DNA of 64,000 nucleotides from Marsupella aquatica. Taxonomy: Eukaryota; Marchantiophyta. The translations under genes were made by a program, and so were the position numbers. Positions 1 through 11,770 of the stretch are shown in pieces. Position 1 is the stretch's first letter, and the number at the start of each line of letters is the position of its first letter. The stretch is from assembly GCA_973895155.1 (NCBI GenBank), contig OZ316895.1, forward strand, positions 20,398,001-20,462,000, given 5' to 3'. The notes under the pieces were generated by a model, which worked only from the letters and a program-made list of their open reading frames with translations, made no database searches and was not told where the DNA came from.

Positions 1-2296
1 TTCTTAAATTAACCAAGTGCACCCTTCAACAAGCTTATTCTAACCTACCACTCTACTCATCCAAAATTTTGCAAAATGTTGTGCAAAAAGATGGTCATTT
101 GCATTGTTGCCTATTGTCCCCAAACATTATGGTATAATTATTATGTAGCCCATAGTACATGTAAAGTACAACTTACTTAGGTATTCTAAGCCAACTTCAT
201 TCATTATGGGTCTAGGCTCAAGAAAATAGGAACACATAACTCAAAAGATTCTTGTGGATTATGTAGATATGAATACATACATTTATCACATGTTGTAAGG
301 CACCAAGCAACACCTACAATACAGAATCTTGCCAAATCCCTCTCCTTGTCTGTTTACAAATTGAAACAAGAGGGAAGGATACACTAGCGGAGCAATGTTT
401 ATGTTAAGTTTCAACAATTTTTAAGTTTCAATCATTTTTCTCTTTTTGAGCCTCATGTAAAACCTTTGACCAGCCCTCACAAACCCTAGGCGTCCAATTC
501 CTAGAGCCCCTCCAATCGCTCAAATGCCATCCTAGATTAAATTTCACCATCACCAAAAATGCCTCTCAACTCTTGCTTTCGATTGTGCATTAACTTATGA
601 GATATAATTTTTTTAAATCAATAAGTTTCAACACACCTACTTGTCTTTCAACTTAAACACACATACATAATTTGACACAAAGTTACAACCGGGTTTTGCA
701 AAACCTCCTAATCTATGTGTATATAAACCAAAAATTAAAAAAGATATATGTAATTATTATTTTTAATTTTTTTTAAATTTAAATGACCTTGTTTGTTGTA
801 AAATGTGTCAACTTTCAATATTTATTACACTTTGCAATTTTATAATCTAAGGTGACCTAATATCTATCCTAGATTAAAAAAACAAATTAGAATGATTAGT
901 CTAAAATACAGTTAAAAGATTCATTTGTTTGCATACATATCCTTGATTTTGTAAGTTAGGGCCCTAGGATGGTGATCCCATCACAATTTCTTCTACTTAT
1001 CTTCATTGAGCCCCTTTTTAGTGCTGATATAGTGCTGACATTGATTGAAAATGCCTCGGAAGACACAATCTATGTGTGATACGGTGTTCAATGGGCCATC
1101 ACTTAAGTGAACATTGCTATTGAGTAAAAGAGCTTTGAAGGTAGGCATAGTTAAAAATAAAATAACAGATATCAAGAAATATGATATACCCTTGCATGTT
1201 TAGTGTAGAGTAGGGTTTAAGGAAATATGAACTACTTTCCTCTTAAACAACCAGAATTCGTTCCCGTTAAGAGCTTGTGAGACCTAAAAGATTGTATTAA
1301 CATACTTTGAGATAGTTAAGCTAACCTATCTCAGATTTTAAGCCTTTACCGACATGCTTAGGTCAGGTGGAAGGAGTTTTTAATACATCCTCAGGTATTG
1401 TGATGTTTGCATCATCAACAGTGCAATAATCAATTCTAAAAATATAAGAAAACAACCAAAAGCCGGAGGCGTAAAGATAAGATTAGGCGAGCCTTAAATG
1501 TCTCATCTCCTCTCGCCACTTAGCAATCTATGACTAAGTTAGGCACGATTAAGAATCAACAGAGAGTCTGACTAAATTAGGCTGATGCCTAAAGCTCATC
1601 TTTAAAGCCAACCATCTAAGAATTTGTAAAAGATATATATAAGATAGTCCGTATTAACTTTCTGACCTATGTCAAGGCAAAGGTGGTACTGATTATTCCG
1701 AACTAACTTATTCTTCTATTCAATCCTTCAGATTGCTCTTTTAGGACTACGCAATTTGTGAGTTCTCGTATGGTGTTTCTTCCACTAATACTTAATAAGC
1801 CATAAGTATTCCCTAGTCAACATGAATCTTTAGACCTTTGCATGATCTCAGGCATGCATTTCCAATCAGCCTAAAGGTTAACTATGACATTGCTAGTCAC
1901 TTTACATAGATTTTCTAGCAAGAATGGTCACACACTAATGTCCAAACACAAAGCATAGATAAATATTGATCTATTACTTCTCTTCAAAGAAGGAGACTTT
2001 CAGAAGTGAAATGCAAGTATGAGTAAAATGGTGAAAACTTTCACTCTTATACTTAGGGACAAGTCTCCTATAAACAAAAGTTGAAGAGGTATGACTCTTC
2101 AATTCCTAACCTAAGTGTAAAAGTAAAAAGTAATGCTAAAGTCTGAAACTAGACTATGAGATAAAGTGCTCAGCAAAAATTCAAAGTCTAATTTTTCCTA
2201 TACTAAGTTTTATAGGGCTTCAAACACGAAACCGGATCAAAAACCGGGTGGGAAATCGGATGGGAAGCCGGTTCAACTTCCGGATGGAATAACTTT
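1..2296. other. AT-rich stretch, no gene seen
   Basis: No convincing coding frame, RNA gene or mobile-element end was found. The sequence is AT-rich with short homopolymer runs, and open frames are short and shared by no neighbour. It lies downstream of the broken minus-strand ORF that follows. Confidence 0.5.
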
Positions 2297-3985
2297 TTAC
2301 TCTTCAGGAGTTGAAGTGTCAGGCTTCACCGATGTGGAGTCTACTGCTGGGTCAATGGAGTTGAGAGGGTTTGGCATGAAAGTGATACCTCCAAAGGTAG
2401 TAATAAATGGTGAGGTTGGAATGGGTGGAAAATTGGGTGTAACTGTGGTAGAAGTGATATCAGGATCAGGAGAGTCAGCCCATCCTTCTGCTGGTGTCAC
2501 CTATGGAGATGGAACAGTGACCTTCTCTGCAAATTGAGTCTGCTCTCATCAGAAAGGTCATAGAATTTCTTCAGTTCAGCAAGGATAAGCTTGAGGGCAG
2601 AGAGGCATTCTTCCACCTTGTCACCATAGTCATGTGCAATTTGGATGACCAAGGGCATGAGAAGGGGATTGGGTACATCAATGAAGTACTGCCTGAATAG
2701 TTGGGTCTGTACCAGGTCCTCTCCCTTGGTTTCTACTAAGGGTTCCAGGTGATCCATAGCTCTGGAAATGTTATCGAAGAGTAGTTGCTCAGCTGTGGTT
2801 TCTCCTTTGCCTTGTGCAGCAACTGTTCAAGATGATAGTTTTTCTTCTTCTCTTCCTCTAATGACTTCTCTAGCTGCTCAATCTTGACCTTGTTCTCATC
2901 TCCTTTCATTAGGTCCTCCACTTTCTTCACAAGGTCAGCAGGAGCTACACCAGTCACCTGGGAGAGCCTTGAGAGCACTGGTTCCATGATTCCCATCTTG
3001 GTCTTGATGGCCAAAAGATCCTTGAATAAACAAGAAAAATGGTGTAAGGTAGAGTGGGAAAGACCGGCTGAAGAGGTAGTAGCGCCACTCATCGGGTAGG
3101 AAATCGGGTCAGAAACCGGTTCAGAAGCCGGATCAGAAGCCGGTTCAGCTTTGTCAAGCTTCCTCTTCCTGGTTGGCCCTACAAAGTCAATCTCTTCCGA
3201 CTCTGGGTCATCTTCAGACTCTAGTAAGTTCTGAAGTTTTGGATCCAAGACTCCATATTTCACATAGCTGCTCTTGGTGCCAAATGCACTCTTCTCATGT
3301 TTGAATAAGGTTTGGTCATGAGAGTAGAGATGTACCAAGTAACATGCAGGAGAGAGCAGTGGGTGCTCTGTTGGACAGGGCGGAGACCTGCTTCTCTAGA
3401 ACACTTGAGAAGATAGTGGCCCATGACACCTCTTTGGTTTTGAAGAAGGAAGCAATGATAGTACTTCCTACTTTAAGAATCACCCTCCTTGGTTTCTCTG
3501 GATAGATGAGGGGGACTAGGAATGCCGTCACGTTCTTGAGGTCCTTGTGAGTACACTGGTTGATGGTCCATCCTTCTTTGGCATCCATCTTGCCACCAAA
3601 GTATTCCACTGTGAGATTCTCTCCTCTGGGACAGAAACCACTCCCTTTCACTGGTAGTTGTAAAGCTTCTCCAACGAATGCCTTAGTCCAAGCTTCTGGT
3701 CGAGCTCGTGCAGTCTTCTGAAATTCTGTGGGAGGAACTTCTGCCAGCACTTCCCTCATCATGTCTTCACTCAGAAATCCCCAAGTAAGATCCATCAAGG
3801 AGGCACAACCCATTAGTGTAAGATCTTGTTGGAGCTGTTCCTTCTCAGCTGCATCAGTAGGAATGAGGGGTCTCAAGGGCTTCATGGTGATCTGAGCCTC
3901 CTTCCTCTTCGAACGTCGTACTTCAAAGCTTTACTGGAGTCCCACTCTGAGTCTTGGAAGAAGGACTGCTCTTGGCACTCTTCAT
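2297..3985 (-). pseudogene. Broken mobile-element-type ORF with coiled coil
   Basis: Three consecutive minus-strand open blocks (about 3885-3316, 3338-2736 and 2757-2497), a short 5' block starting with ATG at 3985 and a Pro/Ser/Thr-rich 3' block (2500-2297) read as one protein if several frameshifts are allowed. The order is a globular N-terminal domain of about 190 residues, an acidic linker with repeated SDP/SEP steps (DPASEPVSDP), a charged coiled coil (EQLEKSLEEEKKKNYHLEQL), a second helical block and a PST-rich tail. The N-terminal block resembles 'putative plant transposon protein' ORFs, from memory of the family only. Neighbouring blocks overlap by about 20 bases in different frames, as expected of a decayed gene. 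It could instead be a spliced host gene, but no clean GT-AG junctions were seen at the frame changes. Confidence 0.55.
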
Positions 3986-4821
3986 AATGTCTGGTAGATG
4001 GGGTAGCAAACAGATTTGAACCGGTGAGGGCAGAAGGTAGGAGCTAGAAGTGAATATAGCCTCTATAATTACTCTCTTGCGCATATCAGCCAACCTTCTC
4101 CATCTCAGCACACTTTCAGCGAAAACGAACATCCAACAAGCGAGATATAGCAGAAACCGGTTTGTCACCGGTTGAGTTCCGGTTCAGAAACCGGCTCAAG
4201 CCCCGGAAATAGACAACTATCAAAACAGGGGGCCTTAGCGCCAATCTCCACATCCCCAGCCTTCCCTCCAAGCGTAGGAGTAGGTTGCCACCTCAAACGA
4301 GTCCGTCAAGGCTCTCTTATACCTTTATCTCACAGAAACTAGAATGGTCCTATAATCCGGACCCAAGATCCTCAACCGGAAGGGAAGAGTCTCCTTTCAC
4401 TACTGTTTCGATAAGCCTATTCACTCGGGAGCTCAAAACTTACTCTGTTCAGCTTTGAGAGGTGTGAGAAGAGCAAAACCGGTTTGGCCTTAAGAGGGAT
4501 TTCGGCTCACTGTCAAGAGTCCAATGCTTATGGGTTTTCCCCAGGACGAAGAGCGTAGCCTCGGCTTCAAGAACCTGGTGTTAGATTTTCTTGATAGCGT
4601 CCGGAGACGATTTTATGGCTTCCGGTTCATGGTCCGGTTTCCTTCTCTTACCAAGAAATACTTTCTTCCGGTTGAGCCTCTTTTCCTTCTCTTAGTCTCT
4701 TGAATGGTTGTTAGACTTTCAATACTGGTTTACTTAGCATTTAAGGTTCTTCTTTCCCGCTTCAAAGGCAAATTTTTAAAAATTTTCCACTTTCTTTATT
4801 CCTTTCTTCTTAACCATGTTA
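3986..4821. other. CCGGTT-rich leader of the broken ORF
   Basis: There is no gene on either strand. The stretch carries many CCGG/ACCGGTT sites (for example 4151-4206, around 4477 and 4618-4675). The same motif recurs inside the adjacent minus-strand ORF (about 2230-2290 and 3110-3150), so this is probably the 5' leader of the same element. Confidence 0.4.
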
Positions 4822-5097
4822 TCACATTTAACATTGTGTATATTTTGGGGTACCAAGTGCAATCCTAGCTTAATATAAATACACCTATATTAGAAAAATT
4901 ATTTTCTATATTTAAGATTAATTACTTATTTTACTTTTTGAATGTATAAACAAAATAATATTCTATGAATATGAGTCTATATACATTCTTTAATATATGC
5001 ATATATATATGTTTTGAAAAAATTTAACTAATTTCCATAAAAATATCTATTGTAAATTGCACATGATTCCTACAAATTTTGATAGTCTACCCCCAAG
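4822..5097. mobile_element. Small TIR (MITE-like) element, copy 1
   Basis: This AT-rich, non-coding element of about 275 bp matches the element at 36465-36751 in inverted orientation. Its left end shares GTGTATATTTTGGGGTACCA with the complement of the other copy's right end. Its right end (about 5036-5097) is the complement of the other copy's left end, including GACTATCAA and the TGCAAT/TGCGAT block. Termini and target duplication are less clear than in the other copy. Confidence 0.6.
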
Positions 5098-5211
5098 GTT
5101 GTAATGAGTATCCAACTTGTAGCATAGGCATGTGCATCTGCAATGACTTTTTCCAAAAAGCAAAAAGAAAATAGTTGAAGTTCATGAAGAGTTACAATTA
5201 TCTATCAGCTG

Positions 5212-5420
5212 ATGATATGAACCTGGCTGATGGGTGATGGAACTTGGGTGATGGGTGATTTTATAATAAAGGTAGACAAAAACTATTGAAATGAAAAACT
5301 CCGGAGGGGCGTGTTCAAGCTCATAAAGACATGAAATGGAAAATAAACAACATAAGACAAGTTTTTGAGTCACAAAGATGGCTATTTTGAAGTGTTAGCT
5401 TCTTATGTTAATAGTGGCAA
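5212..5420 (+). repeat. Diverged direct repeat, copy 1
   Basis: Shares with 6137-6340 the ordered phrases GGCTGATGGGTGAT, GAGGGGC(A/G)TGT, GACATGAA and TTAGCTTCTTAT. It includes a small TGATGGG internal repeat. The function is unknown and it is probably a decayed transposable-element segment. Confidence 0.5.
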
Positions 5421-6136
5421 TAAAAAACATACTCGTTGTGGATAGTACTCATGTAAATGTTGGAGCGGGTGCTATAGGTTGGTATATAATTGTTTTTGAA
5501 ATCATTTATATGAGAAAATGATATATATATTTTTTTCATGCTATATTAAACACATTTTTCACTGATTTGATTTTTAGTTTATTAATTCATTCAAAAGTGT
5601 ATTCTGAAAAGTTTGATTTTTACTCTACTTTTTGCCCAATTTTTTGTCGTCTCCATTTTTAGTTTCAACTCTTCAAGTAGCGATTTTTCTTCACTCTATA
5701 TATATTTTTTGTATTTTTATTTTTTGTATACACATTGAAAATAATTTGAACATCTGAAAAACATTAGTCTGAAAATAAAGTAAAATCTCTAGAATTTCAT
5801 TTGGTTGGGTCCCTGTCCATTCCGATCGTAAGTAGCTAGTTACATTAGAAATAAAAACTCTAGATTTATGTGGCATGGGAGTTGAAGAGTCTTAAGTCAA
5901 AGGAAGAGACATGACTTTTTGCTTGACCAATCAAAAACATGTTTGTCAATTTTGGGACAAAAGCCAATTTTTTGGAATGGTCATCCCTTGCGGCTCTCAA
6001 AATATAGAAGCTAATGAAGTCTTTTTGTAACTTTTTGGATGTACAAGCTATGCAACTATTTCAAGCCTGATTAAATAGTAAAAGATAGAATAGCTCGCAA
6101 AAGAGCAACCATAGCTCTTAACAATATATTCTAAGA

Positions 6137-6340
6137 ATGGAACTCGGCTGATGGATGATTTTGCGATAGAGATGAAGACTATGCATAGATAAATTTTTGA
6201 GGGGCATGTCCAAGTTCAGAAGGACATGAAGTGAAAACTAGATAGCATATGAGAAGTATTAGAGTCAGACTTCATGCCTTCCATTCCTGCAGACGGTTAT
6301 TTTGAGATCTTAGCTTCTTATTTAGAAGCAAACAGAGTAG
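6137..6340 (+). repeat. Diverged direct repeat, copy 2
   Basis: Second copy of the block at 5212-5420, about 925 bp downstream in the same orientation, with the same phrase order and many substitutions and small indels. Confidence 0.5.
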
Positions 6341-6995
6341 TGCATAACAAATTTAGCAAAGAGAAACTTGATGACATCATTGAAAAATTGAGCTTCAATT
6401 AGACAATTGAAGATTGTCAATACATTAGACAGTTTGCAGAGGATATCCCTAAAGAAATATTGTAAAGTGATTGTGTGTATTATAAAGGGCCATTTATTTG
6501 TGGAAATAGAAATCTGTTTGTTTCTCAATTAGTTAAAGAATTCTGATAGATGTCTATGCATTGGCCAATGGTTTCCACTCAATAGTGATATCATGTTTTT
6601 CATCACAGCACTATCAGAATCTTTAATGCAATGATTCCAACTCAATTATGATTTTTTGTTTGTTTGAGAACAGCACTATCAGATACCTGGGTTTCGTCTA
6701 GAGAGTTATATCATAGTTGATTGATCTCGCTGCTAATGATGAACTCACCAAGAAAGACCAATGCACTATCTCCAGATTGCATCCTAGAATTCTGGAAAAT
6801 TATGGAGTAAATCATATTCTAGTTGGCCGGAAGCACTCAATACAAAACCCTTTCAATAAATTCAAACTCTCTTAGTTTCTAGCTTGTTGGAAGCTCTATG
6901 CCTTATGAAGCTGACGGTACTCAATTCTAGCAGAGTGAATTCTATCCGTTCTAGGCTATCTTGAGCAGGCTATTGGACATCTTAAAATAAACGGA

Positions 6996-7162
6996 GCATG
7001 CAATTCCTTGGATGCACATTGGCAGCAGGTCCAGGCAAATTGAAATCGACTCCAATTTTGCCAGTCTAGTCAGCTATAGATAGAGTAAATTCTAGGAGCC
7101 GGATACTATCGGACAAGTCACCTCCCTTCCCTTGAACTTGGGTAACAATCATGTTCATTAAC
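6996..7162 (+). repeat. Dispersed repeat family A, copy 1
   Basis: Nearly collinear with 16480-16645. Both contain TTGGATGCACATTGGCAGCA, GGTCCAGGCAAATTGAAAT, AGTAAATTCTAGGAGC and GACAAGTCACCTCCCTTCCC, then an ATCATGTTCAT end. There is no coding signal. It lies about 1.4 kb upstream of the MutS2 gene. Confidence 0.75.
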
Positions 7163-7244
7163 CAAAATATATATATCACACTGCCGAGCGCCAAACCAAG
7201 AGACATGATCCCAAAGGCAAAAGAACCCAATAAAGGGGGGGGGG

Positions 7245-7470
7245 GGGGGGGAGGGAAAGACCCCAAGAAGACCAAAGAGGCCCAACAAGTCAAGGAGCAA
7301 CCCACAAAAACTAAAAATCAAAACAACAAACTAAAAACCCTACTAAGCGGTACATTGAAAAGCTTGGTAGAGCTCAACAGTAAACCGCATAGGAGGGTCA
7401 TGAAGGAGACTCTGATAGAGACCCTAAACCAATTGCCTCGGCCCTACAAAGAATAGTGAAAGCCTGGGCC
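7245..7470 (+). repeat. Lysine-rich-coding dispersed repeat B, copy 1
   Basis: Matches the complement of 55740-55995. Both read through a Lys/Asn-rich frame and share the block AGTAAA(C/T)C.CATA(A/G)GAGGGTCA and a later GGCCCT(A/C)C segment. A poly-G run (about 7236-7253) sits at its 5' end. It is probably part of a decayed retroelement. Confidence 0.5.
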
Positions 7471-8531
7471 CTCGCAAGTGCCACCGACACTCTCTGTCAG
7501 AAGAAGGCCATGAGGACAGAAACAGGGGGGAAAAGGTCTCCACTCAATACAAAACATAGCACATGCCAAAGAAAGTGATCAAAACTAGGGTGGGGAGCAC
7601 CCAAGATCTCAAGGGCAGAGGGGTAAAAGACTCCCACTAACTCCAAGTGATGCCTTTTGACTCCTATGCCCCGGTTCTTGTTTGGTATTTGCGTGCGCAA
7701 GGTGTGGTTCGAGAGCAATTACGCGGCCACCACTACCATGACACCTCTCATGGTTATCCCTCTGCACCTTGTCCCCTTGCCGTGGTTCCTACTTCCTACC
7801 CTGCGCTATGGGCCTTTTCTCTCGGCTTCAGCTCTATTCCCGACACGGGAATGGGGCAAGCTCGTAGGGATATTATTTGGTCGGGATCGCTGTTCGTGAA
7901 TAACTACTGGCATTCATAACCATTCCATTCGGGGCTATGGGACAAATAATAATGGAAAAAAATGAGTGGCGCTTGCTATCTTTTGTATCTACTTCCCAAA
8001 TTTCCTTGGCAGACGTGCTTCCTCTGGGCCAATCGAGTCATTACCTTAGAAGATAATCGCTCCTATTCTCCACACACTGAAACCCCTAGTCAGTGTCGCC
8101 AACCCCTGTACTTCCTTCGAATCATCCCATCGACAGCAAAGGGATACCCTCCACTCTCCCTCGCTCCGCTGGATCCTGGAGAACGATCGCTGCTCCCCTG
8201 CTTCGCTGCGAGCTGCTGAGAATTATCAGGCTGCGAGCTGCGAGCTGCGAGCTTCTCCCCTCGCTGAAGCTGCTTTCCAACGCTCGCGAGCCTCTCCCCT
8301 CCGCTCAAGCTGCTCCCCTCTGCTCAATATTGGAGTGTTGTGAACTACGCTTCTGCAGTCTGGCAGAATGCTGATGGACCAAGCTGGCAGGTCGAAGAAC
8401 TGATCGCCGAATTTAAACTGATCGCCAAAACGAAGCAAGCACGAGAGTATGCGATTTTGGTGCTGAAATCCGGGTACGCCCAGCCGCAACCGTCAAATTG
8501 TCTAAGGTGGAGCTGAATTTGAGCAGCAAGT
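7471..8531 (+). other. Intergenic region and probable MutS2 promoter/5'UTR
   Basis: No independent gene was found. The 3' part (about 8150-8340) is rich in GCTGC/CTCC words with a short tandem GAGCTGC array near 8228, compatible with a TATA-less leader. No core promoter element can be assigned with confidence. Confidence 0.35.
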
Positions 8532-11500
8532 ATGGTAGCTCTCATGGTCGCTGCCACGGCGACTTGCATCGACCATGAGAACTACTTTGGTATCCGAGCT
8601 GTTCTTCTAGCACGGCCCCCGTCTACAACTCTCCACGGGAGCCTGCAGGTGGTATCTTTTGCCCAACCCACCAAGACTTGCACATCTAAGGATGCGCTGA
8701 AAGGGGAGAGGATCCGAGATGCAAAAATTTCCTACAAATTCTTGCCCACATGTGGTAATTTCTCTCATAGACTGGGAACTGGAACTGGAGCTGGAGGACT
8801 GGTGGGGTATGCAGCAGATAGCGAGAGGCGGGAGGTTAAGAATAGGCGAAGCGCAGCTCAAGAAACACTGGACATGCTTGGGTGGTCTTCTCTGTGCGAT
8901 ACCGTTGCTGGATTTGCATCCACAGCTACGGGCAAGGAGCTCTGTCGCGGGTTGACACCACCTCCGACGAAGGAAGAGAGCCAAGTACTGCTAGATGAGA
9001 CCTCTGCTGGACTGGAGATTGACAGCATTCTAGGTGGAGTACTTGATTTTGGAGCTGATTTTGGAGCTCTTCAAACCTTGATTGTATGATATCGAACCTA
9101 TGTGTCCCTTTTTCTGCTCTTGCAGTCTAAAATGCATTCTCAAAAATAAGTATTTGTACCGAAGCAGGTTTAAGGAATTCCTGTGACCCGTCTTTCTGTG
9201 CCGTTCCTACTTTATTACATATACCTTGTAAATAAAGTCTCTGCTGGACACAGACTCGAAGTTCTCAAATTCATGTGTCCCCTTTTTCTGCTCATTTGTA
9301 GTCTCTCGGCAACAATCCATCTTTCGTAAGCTGCACGCAGAATTGAAGTTATTGAATTGAAGCAAAGAAAAAAATGTTAACATAAGAACAAGAAAGGAGC
9401 TGCCATAAGATCCTTGACTTTTTAAAGCGATTCATTTACTCATAATACCATACTCTCTGCCAGTGCATATTCATCTCAAGTTATTGGAATCAAGACGGGG
9501 CTCTATTGTGCAGCATCCATATTTCCTGCCTCATTTCAGTCTGGTCGTCTGTTCCTGTGGCAGATAAAGAGTGGCCTGGATCGGGTAAGCAGGGGCATGG
9601 ATGTATCAGGACAGGAGCTGGCAGCCATTGCGACTCTTTTACAGGTTGCTCTGACACTGCAACGTGGAATTGCTCCTTTCCTTGAGGAATCCAAAGGCAA
9701 CAAAGGTCTGTTACAGCCGATCGTAAAGCTGCTGGAGCCAATGGTTGTCCATCAAGAAATCATGAAATTAATTTGGAGTAAAGTAGACGAGGATGGCACT
9801 GTGAAGGACACTGCGAGTCCTCAGCTCCGACAAGCTCGCATTCAAGCGCGCACACTTGAACAGAGGCTTCAAGAACTACTAAATAAACTTGCTCGAGAGA
9901 ATTCAGCACCTGGACGTGAACAGGAGGTCATAGATGTTGATGGTAGACTTTGTCTCACGGTCACCGCAGGCACAGCAGGTTCAGTCCCTGGATTGCTTTT
10001 TCAACGTGGAACTACAGCGTATTTAGAGCCATCACAGGCCGTCACTCTCAATAGCAAATTATCAGAAGCACGTTTGGAGGTGCAGAGTGCCGAGCGAGCT
10101 GTGTTATCTGGGATTGCTGCAAAGGTTGGGTCTCAATTCCATGATATTAATTTTGTTCTTGAGATAATTGTGCGGCTGGATGTCATAGCAGCTCGTGGAA
10201 AGTACAGTTCCTGGATTGGTGGCCGAAAACCTGAACTCGTTGACAGTAATCATGGAACCAAAAACGTGAAAGATGATGCCGATGTAAATCAGGACCATCG
10301 GTTCCTCATGAACCTGAAAAAGCTTCGGCATCCTTTGCTGGTAGAGCAATACCACCATGCCGTACGTAAGGCCAAAGCCAAGTTGAAGGGGAAGACAAAG
10401 TTGCTGAGTAGGACGAGGGTACGGGGCACTTCAACCACGACTACTCTGGATCAAGTCAAACTTGCAATTGCAGAGGCGGAAGTGGAGGTTGCAGCAGCAG
10501 AAGAAAGAGCCCCAGTGCCCATAGATGTCCGAGTAAGTTCACATACTAGGGTGGTGGCAATCACTGGTCCCAATGCTGGAGGCAAAACAGCAGCCATAAA
10601 GGCTGTCGGTCTGGCAGCTTTGATGACCAAAGTTGGTCTTTATGTGCTTGCCATGGATCCAGTATACATACCGTGGTTTGACGCAGTCTTTGCTGATATT
10701 GGTGATGAGCAATCGTTGGGCCAGTCACTTTCAACATTCTCTGGGCACTTGACTCGCATAAAACGTATTATCTCAGAATCAACAAAACAGTCATTGGTAT
10801 TGTTGGATGAGTTAAGTGCAGGCACGGATCCAACAGAAGGGGCAGCATTGGGCATGGCATTACTCGAGTCTTTTGCAGCAGGTGGATCCCTGTTAACTCT
10901 GGCAACTACCCACCATGGAGAACTGAAGACCCTCAAGTACAGCGACCCTAGGTTTGAGAACGCATGTGTAGAGTTTGATGAGGAGAACCTGGCTCCAACC
11001 TACAAGCTGCTTTGGGGCATACCAGGTCGGTCAAATGCTATTAATCTAGCCAGGAGACATGGGCTACCAGATGCAATTCTTTCCAGTGCGCAGAGCCTTT
11101 ACGGAGCTGCGAGTGCAGAATTGAATGAGGTAATTATGAAGTTGGAGGGAGCAAAGGTGGACTTTGATCAAAGTCGGGAAGTCTCGGAGATCTTAGTTGA
11201 TGAGATGAAAGAATTGTATACACAGCTGGTTGCATCTGCTGAACGCCTCTATGAGCATAGCACGGTCCTTCATGAGGTGAAGTGCGAGCAATTAGCTACA
11301 ATTGCTAGTGCTGCCCATTTAAGGCTAGGTGGAATGGCCAGGACTCAACCTCAAAGTATGTCAAAGCAATTGGGTGGGCAGATGACACTCACACAGAGGC
11401 AGCCTATTGTACAGAAAGAACTTGGAACAGGTACAATCACTCGAACCGTGCTTCAACCCTTTGCGAGTTGTGCTGCCCTCCACTTCCTTTTGTCCAGTTG

Positions 11501-11770
11501 GTCCTTTTTGTTAAAGATTCACCTAGCAAGACTTTCAGCACAGGTAGCCTTATCTGCAATCTTGAAATTCTTTATCTACTTTGTGTAGATGGACAGGTAC
11601 CCGATGCTGGACAACGTATAGATGGACAGATGCCTAGAATTGGAGAACTTGTATATGTGCCGAAGCTAGGTAGGAATGCAAAGGTGGTTTGGGTGAATAC
11701 GACAAGGAAAGAAGTCACAGTGCAATCTGGGTTCCTCCAGGTCAAGATTGACTTGAAGGAACTGCAATGA
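8532..11770 (+). CDS. MUTS2: MutS2-like ATPase, probably plastid-targeted
   Basis: Three exons: 8532-9083, 9564-11430 and 11589-11770. The introns are GT-AG in phases 0 and 1 and the product is 866 aa. Residues 1 to about 105 are Ser/Thr/basic-rich and transit-peptide-like. A MutS2 N-terminal block follows (TLDMLGW, then FASTATGKELCRGLTPPPT), then the core lever and clamp region. The ABC ATPase has Walker A GPNAGGKT (about 519-526), the STFSGH motif, Walker B LVLLDE (about 595-600) with the SAGTDPTEGAAL D-loop, and the TTHHGELK switch His. The short third exon encodes a KOW-like barrel (GELVYVPKLG). Bacterial MutS2 usually ends in an Smr nuclease domain; none follows here, as in the Smr-less plant MutS2 type. 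The ATG at 9597 is internal to exon 2 and is not the start. Bacterial relatives act in recombination control or stalled-ribosome rescue; the role here is unknown. Confidence 0.93.

Larger units (their letters stand above)
5098..6995. other. Non-coding, internally duplicated stretch
   Basis: No gene was found. The interval contains two diverged copies of a block of about 200 bp (5212-5420 and 6137-6340). From about 6540 it holds sequence related to modules at 15.6-16.1 kb, with shared phrases such as TCTGATAGAT and AGAATTCTGG. Confidence 0.4.

Noticed and set aside
2166-2537. 123-codon plus-strand open frame
   Set aside because: Antisense to the PST-rich tail of the broken minus-strand ORF.
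9597-11588. Taking ATG 9597 as the MutS2 start and the stop at 11588 as its end
   Set aside because: Upstream exon 8532-9083 encodes the conserved MutS2 N-terminus and joins in phase at 9564; the C-terminal KOW-like part lies in exon 3 after a 158-bp intron.
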